A stretch of DNA of 9,059 nucleotides from NCBI GenBank assembly GCA_913046805.1, contig CAJWTA010000042.1, positions 1 through 9,059 of the forward strand, in the 5' to 3' direction. Origin of the DNA: an uncultured Fidelibacterota bacterium. Its GTDB lineage: Bacteria > Marinisomatota > Marinisomatia > Marinisomatales > TCS55. A program made the translations under genes and the position numbers. The notes under the pieces were generated by a model. That model ran no database searches and was not told where the DNA came from. It saw only the letters and a program-made list of their open reading frames with translations. This document shows, piece after piece, positions 1-5,760 of the stretch; position 1 is the first letter of the stretch; the number at the start of each line of letters is the position of its first letter.

Positions 1-9
1 TAATAAATA

Positions 10-37
10 AAAAACCCCGAGTAATCGGGGTTTTTTT
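10..37. terminator. Bidirectional intrinsic terminator
   Basis: A 6-bp GC-rich stem (CCCCGA at 15-20 with TCGGGG at 25-30) closes a GTAA loop, which is a GNRA-type tetraloop in RNA. An A-run precedes it (10-14) and a T-run follows it (31-37), so it can terminate transcription in both directions. On the minus strand it would end the transcript of the symporter gene at 197-1480. On the plus strand it could serve a gene left of the window. This is read directly from the sequence. Confidence 0.92.
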
Positions 38-191
38 ACCACGGTATCGATTTCAGGATCCGTATAAACACGGTAGAGCTCTCTACTATTAGCAAACTTC
101 CTTCATCCTTTTAGGAAAGGCCTGTTTTTTAAAAGCAGAAGTTTGACTCTAGGATAATAATTGAAGATCCTGAAATTCAAGTACCATGGTA
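37..191 (-). repeat. 155-base imperfect inverted-repeat element, probably folded RNA or MITE-like
   Basis: The two ends are inverted copies. Positions 37-46 pair with 182-191 (9 of 10), and 50-60 pair perfectly with 166-176 (11 of 11), separated by a small asymmetric bulge. Further pairing lies inside: 73-77 with 82-86 (loop 78-81), 93-100 with 138-145 (8 of 8), 107-111 with 116-120 (loop 112-115), and a weaker hairpin at 123-137. The single outer mismatch (C42 opposite A186) becomes a G-U pair in a minus-strand transcript, so the fold fits best as the 3' untranslated region of the symporter mRNA. The element ends in TA on both sides, so a small TA-inserting mobile element is an alternative. 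I do not recognise a known RNA family. The pairing is seen; the role is unknown. Confidence 0.6.
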
Positions 192-196
192 TAGCT

Positions 197-1480
197 TTAA
201 ACATTTTTTAATTCTCCTTCAGAAGAGGCAACAGCAACTGCAACACTGGCATCTCCAGTAACATTTGTTACGGTTCGAAGCATATCTAAAATCCTATCAA
301 CTCCCAAAATCAATGCGATTCCAGCACTTGGGACCGATATCGCCTCAAGTATTATTACTAGCATTATAACACCAGCGCCAGGAACAGCTGCAGTCCCAAT
401 AGATGCTAGTACTGCAGTCAGTACTATTGTCAATTGAGCACCTAATGTTAGATCCATACCGAGTGTTTGTGCTATAAATACAGCAGCAACGGCTTGATAC
501 AATGCTGTTCCATCCATATTGATAGTGGCTCCGAGTGGCAACACAAAAGATGATACCTCTTCTGAGACGCCCAATTTTTCTTCACATCTTTCCATTGTGA
601 CAGGAAGCGTTGCTCCGCTCGAGCTTGTTGAAAACGCTAAGAGTTGCGCCGGTGCAAGTCCTTGGTAGAATTTTTTGATTGAAATTTTTGAAAACAACTT
701 TAGTACAAGCGTATAGGTGAATAGCGTTTGTAAGGTGAGACCAATTATAACTGCAAACATATAAAAACCAAGTGCCCCTAATAGCTCCAACACATTTTTT
801 ACGTTATCGCCTGCAATAGAGGTAATCGTGTCAGCAATCAAAGCAAATACGCCAAATGGTGCGATTAACATAATATTGTCAACCAATTTAATTACAAGCT
901 CATTTATACCTTCAAAAAAATCAAGTACGGGCTTTGCTTTGCTTTTGCTGATTTGAATAAGTGCAATTCCAATTATAATTGCTACAAAAACCACTTGAAG
1001 CATATTTCTGTTATTTGAAGCTGAATTAAAAAAATTACTTGGAACCATATCAACAATAGGTTGAAGGACACTTCTTTCTTTTACTTCTTCAGCAGCTTCT
1101 ACTCTACCAGACACAGACGACTGGTATGTTTCTTGGAGCTTTGTTTTCATCTCGTCAGGAACTGTAGCTCCAGGTTGAAGAATATTTACTGCGAGTAAGC
1201 CTATTGTTACCGCAACTGCGGTCGTTGTAATGTAAATTGAGATGGTTCTTCCGCCTATCCTTGATAGTTTTTTTAAATCCGAAAGAGATGCCACTCCGGT
1301 TATTAACGATGAAAGAACCAATGGGACTGCTATGAGTTTGAGTAAATTAATAAAAATTTTACCAAATGGAGAAATCCAATTAGAAACAAAATTTACCCAG
1401 CCTTGTGTTGCAGCAACCACTCCAAAGGCAAGGCCCAGCACTAATCCTATTATTATTTTCCAGTGTAATTCAAGTTTCAT
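197..1480 (-). CDS. Dicarboxylate/acidic amino acid:cation symporter (DAACS/SDF family)
   Basis: This inner-membrane secondary transporter should take up glutamate, aspartate or C4-dicarboxylates with Na+ or H+. The 427-residue length is normal for the family. Counting from the chosen start, the family hallmarks are the serine-rich hairpin 1 motif STSSSGATLP (about 284-293), NMDGT in TM7 (321-325), the hairpin 2 tip AVPGAGVIML (365-374), and TM8 with D399, R402, T403, N406 and D410. R402 matches the arginine that binds the substrate side-chain carboxylate in Glt_Ph, which favours an acidic substrate over a neutral one. The frame is open to an ATG at 1522 (441 residues), but the start at 1480 (MKLELHW) matches the usual family N-terminus and follows an A-rich leader without a Shine-Dalgarno sequence. 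Which acid is carried, and whether the symbol gltP, gltT or dctA applies, cannot be decided here. Confidence 0.93.
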   Translation of the reverse strand: MKLELHWKIIIGLVLGLAFGVVAATQGWVNFVSNWISPFGKIFINLLKLIAVPLVLSSLITGVASLSDLKKLSRIGGRTISIYITTTAVAVTIGLLAVNILQPGATVPDEMKTKLQETYQSSVSGRVEAAEEVKERSVLQPIVDMVPSNFFNSASNNRNMLQVVFVAIIIGIALIQISKSKAKPVLDFFEGINELVIKLVDNIMLIAPFGVFALIADTITSIAGDNVKNVLELLGALGFYMFAVIIGLTLQTLFTYTLVLKLFSKISIKKFYQGLAPAQLLAFSTSSSGATLPVTMERCEEKLGVSEEVSSFVLPLGATINMDGTALYQAVAAVFIAQTLGMDLTLGAQLTIVLTAVLASIGTAAVPGAGVIMLVIILEAISVPSAGIALILGVDRILDMLRTVTNVTGDASVAVAVASSEGELKNV

Positions 1481-1494
1481 ATTTTTTTTTAAAG

Positions 1495-1523
1495 TAAAAT
1501 TATAAACTAATTGAAATATCAAA
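1495..1523 (-). promoter_or_regulatory. Possible promoter of the DAACS symporter gene
   Basis: Read on the minus strand, TTTG (complement of 1520-1523) is followed after 17 bases by TAATTTTA (complement of 1495-1502). This resembles the Bacteroidota promoter pattern TTTG / TAnnTTTG but lacks the final G. It would leave a leader of only about 10 bases before the ATG at 1480. The whole spacer 1481-1615 is AT-rich and must hold start signals for both divergent transporter genes; I could not pick a convincing plus-strand promoter. The call rests on pattern similarity only. Confidence 0.2.
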
Positions 1524-1615
1524 ATTATTGATAACTAGTATTAACAACTTATTAATAATAATACCAGAATTAAAATTAACTTTAAATACTTTTAATTACT
1601 AACTTTCAAGTACTG

Positions 1616-3061
1616 ATGATATACTTATCAACAATCCTAATTTATCTTTTAATTCTTGTTGGTTTAGGTCTGTATAAGGCTAAGAAAATTAAAACGCAAT
1701 CTGACTTTGCGGTTGCAGGCAGAACCCTAACTCCATGGATTCTAGTTGGAACTATGCTTGCCACATGGATGGGAACAGGTTCAATTCTAGGCAATGCTGG
1801 TAAAGCATACGAAACAGGTTTAGCTGCAATGATCTTGCCCCTTGGGGGTGTTTTAGGCGTTATTGTTTTAACTCAGATTGCGGGCAAGGTTAGAGCTTAT
1901 GAAAAGTTTACTGTCCCTGAAATTTTAGGGGATAGATTTGGTCCAGTTGCTAGAACCCTTTCCGTTTTTGCGCTTGTTATCGCATACATGGTAATTGTTA
2001 GCTATCAATACAATGCTGGTGGCGCAGTAATCTATACAGTTCTGAAAGATGTTTTAGTAGACAGCTATGGAGATCCTCTAATCTCAATTCAGCTTGGAAC
2101 TATCATAGCTGCAGTATTTATTATTTTTTACACAATGCTTGCTGGACTAGTAAGTGTGGCGTACACTGACGTAGCAAACGGTATAATAATAATTACTTCT
2201 TTTGTCATTGCAATTCCAATATTTTTTATAAAAGCTGGTGGATTAGAAGGTATGGCAATCTCATTTGCAGAAATGGATAAAAATAGCCACATGAATTTTT
2301 GGGGAGTTTACTCATTAATGGACGTGATAAACTTTTGCTTGCCATCATTTTTACTGATTATGGGAGACGCAAACATGTATCAGAGATTTTTTGCAAGCAA
2401 AGATGCTAAAGGAGCTAAATCAGCCACAAAAACCCTAATAATAGCTGTTGCAATAGCAGAATTAATGATCATTGTTGCAGCTTGGATTGCTTCAAGTATG
2501 ATACCAGATGCCGAGGTAGGAAAATATGTATTGATATATGCTTCTCATGAGTTTCTTCCTCCATTTATTGGAGCAGTTATGATGACAACAATAGTTGGGA
2601 TTATCATTTCAACAGCAGATAGTTATTTATTGGTGCCAACAACAACCCTTATGAGGGATATTTATCTTAATTATTTTGATAAAGATGCCGATCAGAAAAA
2701 AATTGTTTTCCTGAGCAGGGTATTGGTTGTTGTGCTCGGTATTATAGCTTACGTGGTTTCACTTGGTTTTGCAAAATCCGCAGGATTTTTCGAAAGAGCT
2801 TTATATGCGTATACAATTTATGGTGCCGCAATTACTCCAAGTTTGGTTGCAGCTCTATTCTGGAAAGAGGCCACAAAGCAAGGCGCAATTACATCTATAT
2901 TAGTTGGGACCATAACAACCCTGCTTTGGAAAGAGTCTTTATTCATTCAGAAAATAATCCCCCCAAAAATTTATGGAAGCATGGATGAAGTCCTTCCAGC
3001 AATTACTTTATCTGTATTTTCACTCGTAGCTGTAAGTCTGATAACAAAAAATAAGGATTAA
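1616..3061 (+). CDS. Sodium:solute symporter (SSS family)
   Basis: This is an integral inner-membrane transporter with the LeuT-type fold, expected to import an organic solute with Na+. At 481 residues it has the family's usual length, with about 13 hydrophobic segments along its whole length. Family features include the TM1 region with WMGTGS (about 51-56), GLVSVAYTDVANG (177-189), DANMYQRFFASKD (251-263), and ISTADSYLLVPTTTLMRDIY (331-350). The last is the conserved helix contributing Na+-site serines in relatives such as vSGLT and PutP. The substrate cannot be read from the sequence; proline, pantothenate, sugars and carboxylates are all possible in this family. It diverges from the DAACS symporter gene, and its stop overlaps the stop of the convergent acetyltransferase gene. 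No Shine-Dalgarno sequence precedes the ATG. Confidence 0.9.
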   Translation: MIYLSTILIYLLILVGLGLYKAKKIKTQSDFAVAGRTLTPWILVGTMLATWMGTGSILGNAGKAYETGLAAMILPLGGVLGVIVLTQIAGKVRAYEKFTVPEILGDRFGPVARTLSVFALVIAYMVIVSYQYNAGGAVIYTVLKDVLVDSYGDPLISIQLGTIIAAVFIIFYTMLAGLVSVAYTDVANGIIIITSFVIAIPIFFIKAGGLEGMAISFAEMDKNSHMNFWGVYSLMDVINFCLPSFLLIMGDANMYQRFFASKDAKGAKSATKTLIIAVAIAELMIIVAAWIASSMIPDAEVGKYVLIYASHEFLPPFIGAVMMTTIVGIIISTADSYLLVPTTTLMRDIYLNYFDKDADQKKIVFLSRVLVVVLGIIAYVVSLGFAKSAGFFERALYAYTIYGAAITPSLVAALFWKEATKQGAITSILVGTITTLLWKESLFIQKIIPPKIYGSMDEVLPAITLSVFSLVAVSLITKNKD

Positions 3062-3597
3062 CTTATAGTTCTTCTGTAATATTCAAATTCTTTCCCAGTA
3101 CCTTGCCAGTTTTTTACAGTGCTTACAACTTCAATATTTCCTGAAAAATTAGAAGATATACCCTTGAGTACGTGACCCGTAACATAGCTTATCTCTTCTA
3201 ATTTCTCAGCTTTACTTAGAAATACTTTTTTGAGCATTTTGGCATAGCCATTTCTTCTAAAAGAATCCATTATTACAAATGCGTAGGTATATATAGTATT
3301 TTTCTTACCATAGTTTTTTTCAGTTCTTACCCATGGCTCTTGTTTTAATTCCTCCAGTGGAATTCCAATGATATATCCAATTATTTCACCTCTGTAACGA
3401 GCAATGAAAGGAAGCGATTTTGATTGGTTAAAATATTTTTCAATGGTGCTTTCGGTAAGAATTGCACGGAGTCCAAATTCTTTTTCAAGGGACTTAGAGA
3501 CCTTTATCAACTCGTTAAAATCTTGATTGTGAACTTGTTTAAGAAATTCAATTTGAAAGACACCACTTGAGGCTATAATTGTTGATGAAGAATGCAT
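3058..3597 (-). CDS. GNAT-family N-acetyltransferase
   Basis: The predicted cytoplasmic enzyme of 179 residues should transfer an acetyl group from acetyl-CoA to an amine. The GNAT fold is visible: IARYRGEIIGYIIG (about 65-78) forms the beta2-beta3 hairpin, YTYAFVIMDSFRRNGYAKML (103-122) is motif A with the R/QxxGxA acetyl-CoA pyrophosphate loop at R114-A119, and the C-terminal FEYYRR fits the last strands. The acceptor is unknown; a small molecule or a protein terminus would both fit. The start is well fixed: an in-frame TAA lies 18 bases upstream of the ATG and the next Met is residue 110. There is no Shine-Dalgarno sequence. It is a lone minus-strand gene between plus-strand genes, so context gives no functional hint. 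The family is confident, the specific function is not. Confidence 0.82.
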   Translation of the reverse strand: MHSSSTIIASSGVFQIEFLKQVHNQDFNELIKVSKSLEKEFGLRAILTESTIEKYFNQSKSLPFIARYRGEIIGYIIGIPLEELKQEPWVRTEKNYGKKNTIYTYAFVIMDSFRRNGYAKMLKKVFLSKAEKLEEISYVTGHVLKGISSNFSGNIEVVSTVKNWQGTGKEFEYYRRTIS

Positions 3598-3633
3598 TTG
3601 ATTGCTGAAAAATTAGCGGTAATGGAGCGAATT

Positions 3634-3662
3634 TTGTACAAAAAATTTATTTTATATATACA
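3634..3662 (+). promoter_or_regulatory. Candidate promoter for the pyrF-pyrE operon
   Basis: TTGTAC (3634-3639) and TATACA (3657-3662) are separated by 17 bases, an acceptable sigma-70-like arrangement, and would give a leader of about 40 bases before the pyrF ATG at 3709. Overlapping TATATA and TACACT hexamers make the exact -10 uncertain. It lies in the 111-base divergent spacer between the GNAT gene and pyrF, where a promoter is expected. I see no pyrimidine-responsive attenuator. Confidence 0.35.
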
Positions 3663-3708
3663 CTATTCCCTTTTTGAGGTTCCCTTGATTAAGCAGTAAA
3701 TTTATAAT

Positions 3709-4509
3709 ATGAATTCCTTTAATCATCATTTGTTAAAAGAGATAGAAAAAAAGCAAAGCCATTTATGCGTGGGGCTCGATATTAATCCTGAAGGATTTGC
3801 AAATAAAAATGTTACTATAAATGATCTAAAAACTCATACGGAAAAAGTTATTTCTGCAACGCAGGATCTCGCAGTAGCATTCAAGCCCAATTTAGGTTTT
3901 TATGAGCGATGGGGATCAGATGGCTTTAAATGGTTAGAAGAAACCATGGAGCTTTTTGAAGATAATACAATAGTCATTGGAGATGCAAAACGAGGCGATA
4001 TTGGTAACACTGCTGAGCAATATGCGATAAGCTTATTTGATCACTTTGGGTTTGATGCGGTTACATTAAATCCCTACATGGGAGTTGATTCAATTAACCC
4101 ATTTATAAAAAATTCGAAAAAAGGAGCATTCATTTTATGCAAAACATCTAATCCTTCATCTATAAATTTTCAAAATTTGAAATTAGACGGTAGCAATTTG
4201 TATGAAATGGTTGCAAAAAAGAGCTTTGAATGGAATGAAAAGGAAAACATCGGACTAGTTGTGGGTGCAACAGCTCCAGAAGAAATACTGAACGTAAGGA
4301 AAATAGCACCAGGTCTGCCATTGTTAATTCCTGGTGTCGGCGCTCAAGGCGGTAGTCTTGAAAAAAGCATGAAAAATGGAAATAAAAACGGAAAATGCCT
4401 AATTAATGTTTCTAGAGGTATTATCTTCTCAACCGATTTAAGTGAAAAATCGATTCGAAATTCTGCAAAAGAGTATGTTGACAAGATGAGAGAATTTATA
4501 GATGAATAG
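3709..4509 (+). CDS. pyrF: Orotidine 5'-phosphate decarboxylase (type 2)
   Basis: This enzyme decarboxylates orotidine 5'-phosphate to UMP, the last step of de novo pyrimidine synthesis, in the cytoplasm. The 266-residue protein has the TIM-barrel signatures of the longer type 2 group: LCVGLDINP (19-27, D24), AFKPN (57-61, K59), and the catalytic DAKRGDIGNT (92-101). K59, D92, K94 and D97 form the Lys-Asp-Lys-Asp active-site network. IPGVGAQGG (207-215) and NVSRGI (233-238, R236) supply phosphate-binding residues. All key residues are present and the length is normal. The gene overlaps pyrE by 8 bases, so the two consecutive enzymes are almost certainly cotranscribed and translationally coupled. 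The start has no Shine-Dalgarno sequence, and the ATG sits directly after TATAAT-like sequence that is too close to act as its -10 box. Confidence 0.96.
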   Translation: MNSFNHHLLKEIEKKQSHLCVGLDINPEGFANKNVTINDLKTHTEKVISATQDLAVAFKPNLGFYERWGSDGFKWLEETMELFEDNTIVIGDAKRGDIGNTAEQYAISLFDHFGFDAVTLNPYMGVDSINPFIKNSKKGAFILCKTSNPSSINFQNLKLDGSNLYEMVAKKSFEWNEKENIGLVVGATAPEEILNVRKIAPGLPLLIPGVGAQGGSLEKSMKNGNKNGKCLINVSRGIIFSTDLSEKSIRNSAKEYVDKMREFIDE

Positions 4510-5080
4510 CGATTCGTATATAAAAATGTTCAAAGATTCTGGTGCATTGCTAGAAGGACATTTTGTTTTAACTTCTGGAAGACATAGTTCTTCCTATTTT
4601 CAATGCGCAAAGTTATTACAGCACCCTAAATATCTTGAATCTCTTTCAAGCGCTATAGCTGACCATTTTATAACTGAAGAGATTGATTTTGTTATTTCTC
4701 CTGCTGTTGGAGGAATCGTTTTGGGAACAGAGATAGGCAGAATATTAAAAAAACGTTCTATTTTTGCAGAACGACAAAGTGGTCAAATGACATTACGAAG
4801 AGGCTTTGAAATTTGTTCGAACGAAAAAGCTTTAGTAGTAGAAGATGTAGTTACTACTGGAGGATCCGTGAGAGAAGTAATGAATTTAGTTGAATTGCAT
4901 GGAGGTAGTATTGTTGGTGTTGGTGTAATTGTCGATAGAAGCAATGGATCCGTGAATCTTCACGAAAACCAATTATCGTTAGCATCTTTAGAGGTTAAAA
5001 GCTATGATCCTAGCGAATTACCTTCAAGCTTAGCAAATATACCGATTCAAAAACCAGGAAGCAGGAGTTTAGCAAAATGA
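4502..5080 (+). CDS. pyrE: Orotate phosphoribosyltransferase
   Basis: This cytoplasmic enzyme joins orotate and PRPP to make orotidine 5'-phosphate, the substrate of the upstream pyrF product. The 192-residue protein shows the N-terminal orotate-site region GHFVLTSGRHSS (19-30), SPAVGGIVLG (66-75), the flexible catalytic loop region ERQSGQMTLRRGF (90-102), and the PRPP-binding motif VVEDVVTTGGSV (112-123, acidic pair E114-D115). The C-terminal KPGSR (184-188) is also typical of this subtype. The start codon lies inside the last codons of pyrF, with only a weak GAGAG at 4488-4492 as a ribosome-binding site, so coupling to pyrF translation is likely. Its TGA stop overlaps the ATG of the next gene as ATGA. 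No key residue is visibly missing. Confidence 0.96.
   Translation: MNSDSYIKMFKDSGALLEGHFVLTSGRHSSSYFQCAKLLQHPKYLESLSSAIADHFITEEIDFVISPAVGGIVLGTEIGRILKKRSIFAERQSGQMTLRRGFEICSNEKALVVEDVVTTGGSVREVMNLVELHGGSIVGVGVIVDRSNGSVNLHENQLSLASLEVKSYDPSELPSSLANIPIQKPGSRSLAK
5063..5067 (+). promoter_or_regulatory. Shine-Dalgarno sequence of the cyclophilin lipoprotein gene
   Basis: AGGAG sits 9 bases before the ATG at 5077, inside the 3' end of pyrE. It supports that start and suggests independent ribosome recruitment in addition to coupling through the ATGA overlap. Confidence 0.7.
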
Positions 5081-5706
5081 AAAAAACATTCTTAATATTT
5101 ATAATTGGAGTAGCATTTATGAGTTGCGCAAAAGAAGACAAAGTAGCTGTTATATCGACCCAGTTTGGAGATATGGTGGTAGAGTTTTATGAAGAAGTAG
5201 CACCAATGCACGTTGAAAGCTTTAAAGCTTTAGCGGACGAAGGTTATTTTGATAAAACTACATTTCATAGAGTTATTCCTGGTTTTGTAATCCAGGGAGG
5301 TGACCCTAATTCAAAAGATGACAATAGAATGAATGACGGTACTGGTGGAAGAGCGGGTAAATTTTTTGGTGTAGGGCGCGAAGATGATCCAAATTCATGG
5401 ACTATACCTGCTGAGTTTAATGATAAAGATCATGTGAAAGGGACTTTGTCGATGGCTAGATCTAAGGATCCTAATAGCGGCTCAAGTCAATTCTTTATAT
5501 GCCATGCATCCACTCCACAATTAAACAATCAGTATACAGTCTTTGGTCAAGTCATTAAGGGTTTAGAGATTATTGATCAAATAGTCTATTCCGATACTCC
5601 AAGGAAGCAAAACCCAGGATATAGAGGACCAGACGGTGATAATCCCATTGAAAAAGTTGAAATGAAAGTAAAGCTTGCAAACAGAAGCGATATTGAAATT
5701 GATTAA
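5077..5706 (+). CDS. Lipid-anchored cyclophilin-type peptidyl-prolyl cis-trans isomerase
   Basis: The predicted lipoprotein catalyses cis-trans isomerisation of peptidyl-proline bonds, helping proteins fold in the periplasm. Residues 1-16 form a signal peptide ending in a lipobox-like FMSC, so C17 should be lipidated and the domain tethered to a membrane facing the periplasm. The cyclophilin domain (about 22-200) contains FHRVIPGFVIQGGDP (63-77; R65, F70 and Q73 match catalytic CypA R55, F60 and Q63) and GSSQFFI (135-141). The positions equivalent to CypA W121 and H126 are Q148 and Y153; the tryptophan position is variable in bacterial cyclophilins. A stretch at about 78-110 (DDNRMNDGTGG and following) is longer than in minimal cyclophilins. 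The 209-residue length reflects the signal peptide plus this insertion. It overlaps pyrE by 4 bases, has a clear AGGAG ribosome-binding site, and stops within a weak terminator. Confidence 0.92.
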   Translation: MKKTFLIFIIGVAFMSCAKEDKVAVISTQFGDMVVEFYEEVAPMHVESFKALADEGYFDKTTFHRVIPGFVIQGGDPNSKDDNRMNDGTGGRAGKFFGVGREDDPNSWTIPAEFNDKDHVKGTLSMARSKDPNSGSSQFFICHASTPQLNNQYTVFGQVIKGLEIIDQIVYSDTPRKQNPGYRGPDGDNPIEKVEMKVKLANRSDIEID

Positions 5707-5727
5707 GGAACAATACCTTATTTTTTT
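5704..5727 (+). terminator. Weak intrinsic terminator overlapping the isomerase stop codon
   Basis: TAAGG (5704-5708) can pair with CCTTA (5716-5720) across a 7-base loop, followed by seven T residues (5721-5727). The TAA stop codon of the isomerase gene forms the start of the stem. With only two G-C pairs the hairpin is weak, so it may give partial termination between the pyrF-pyrE-isomerase operon and dsbD rather than a full stop. Confidence 0.4.
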
Positions 5728-5760
5728 CATTATAAATTAAAGCATCCATGATTATTTTTA

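Noticed and set aside
37..191. Integron attC site or tRNA-like gene as an explanation of the inverted repeat
   Set aside because: I see no RYYYAAC/GTTRRRY core pair at the ends, no integrase or cassette array, and no tRNA cloverleaf landmarks such as a T-loop GTTCRANNC.
1242..1505. Plus-strand open frame of 87 codons
   Set aside because: It lies antisense within the well-supported symporter gene and its upstream leader, and its translation shows no recognisable domain.
3703..3708. Perfect TATAAT immediately before the pyrF ATG
   Set aside because: As a -10 box it would start transcription inside pyrF, so it cannot drive the annotated start; the candidate at 3634-3662 fits better.
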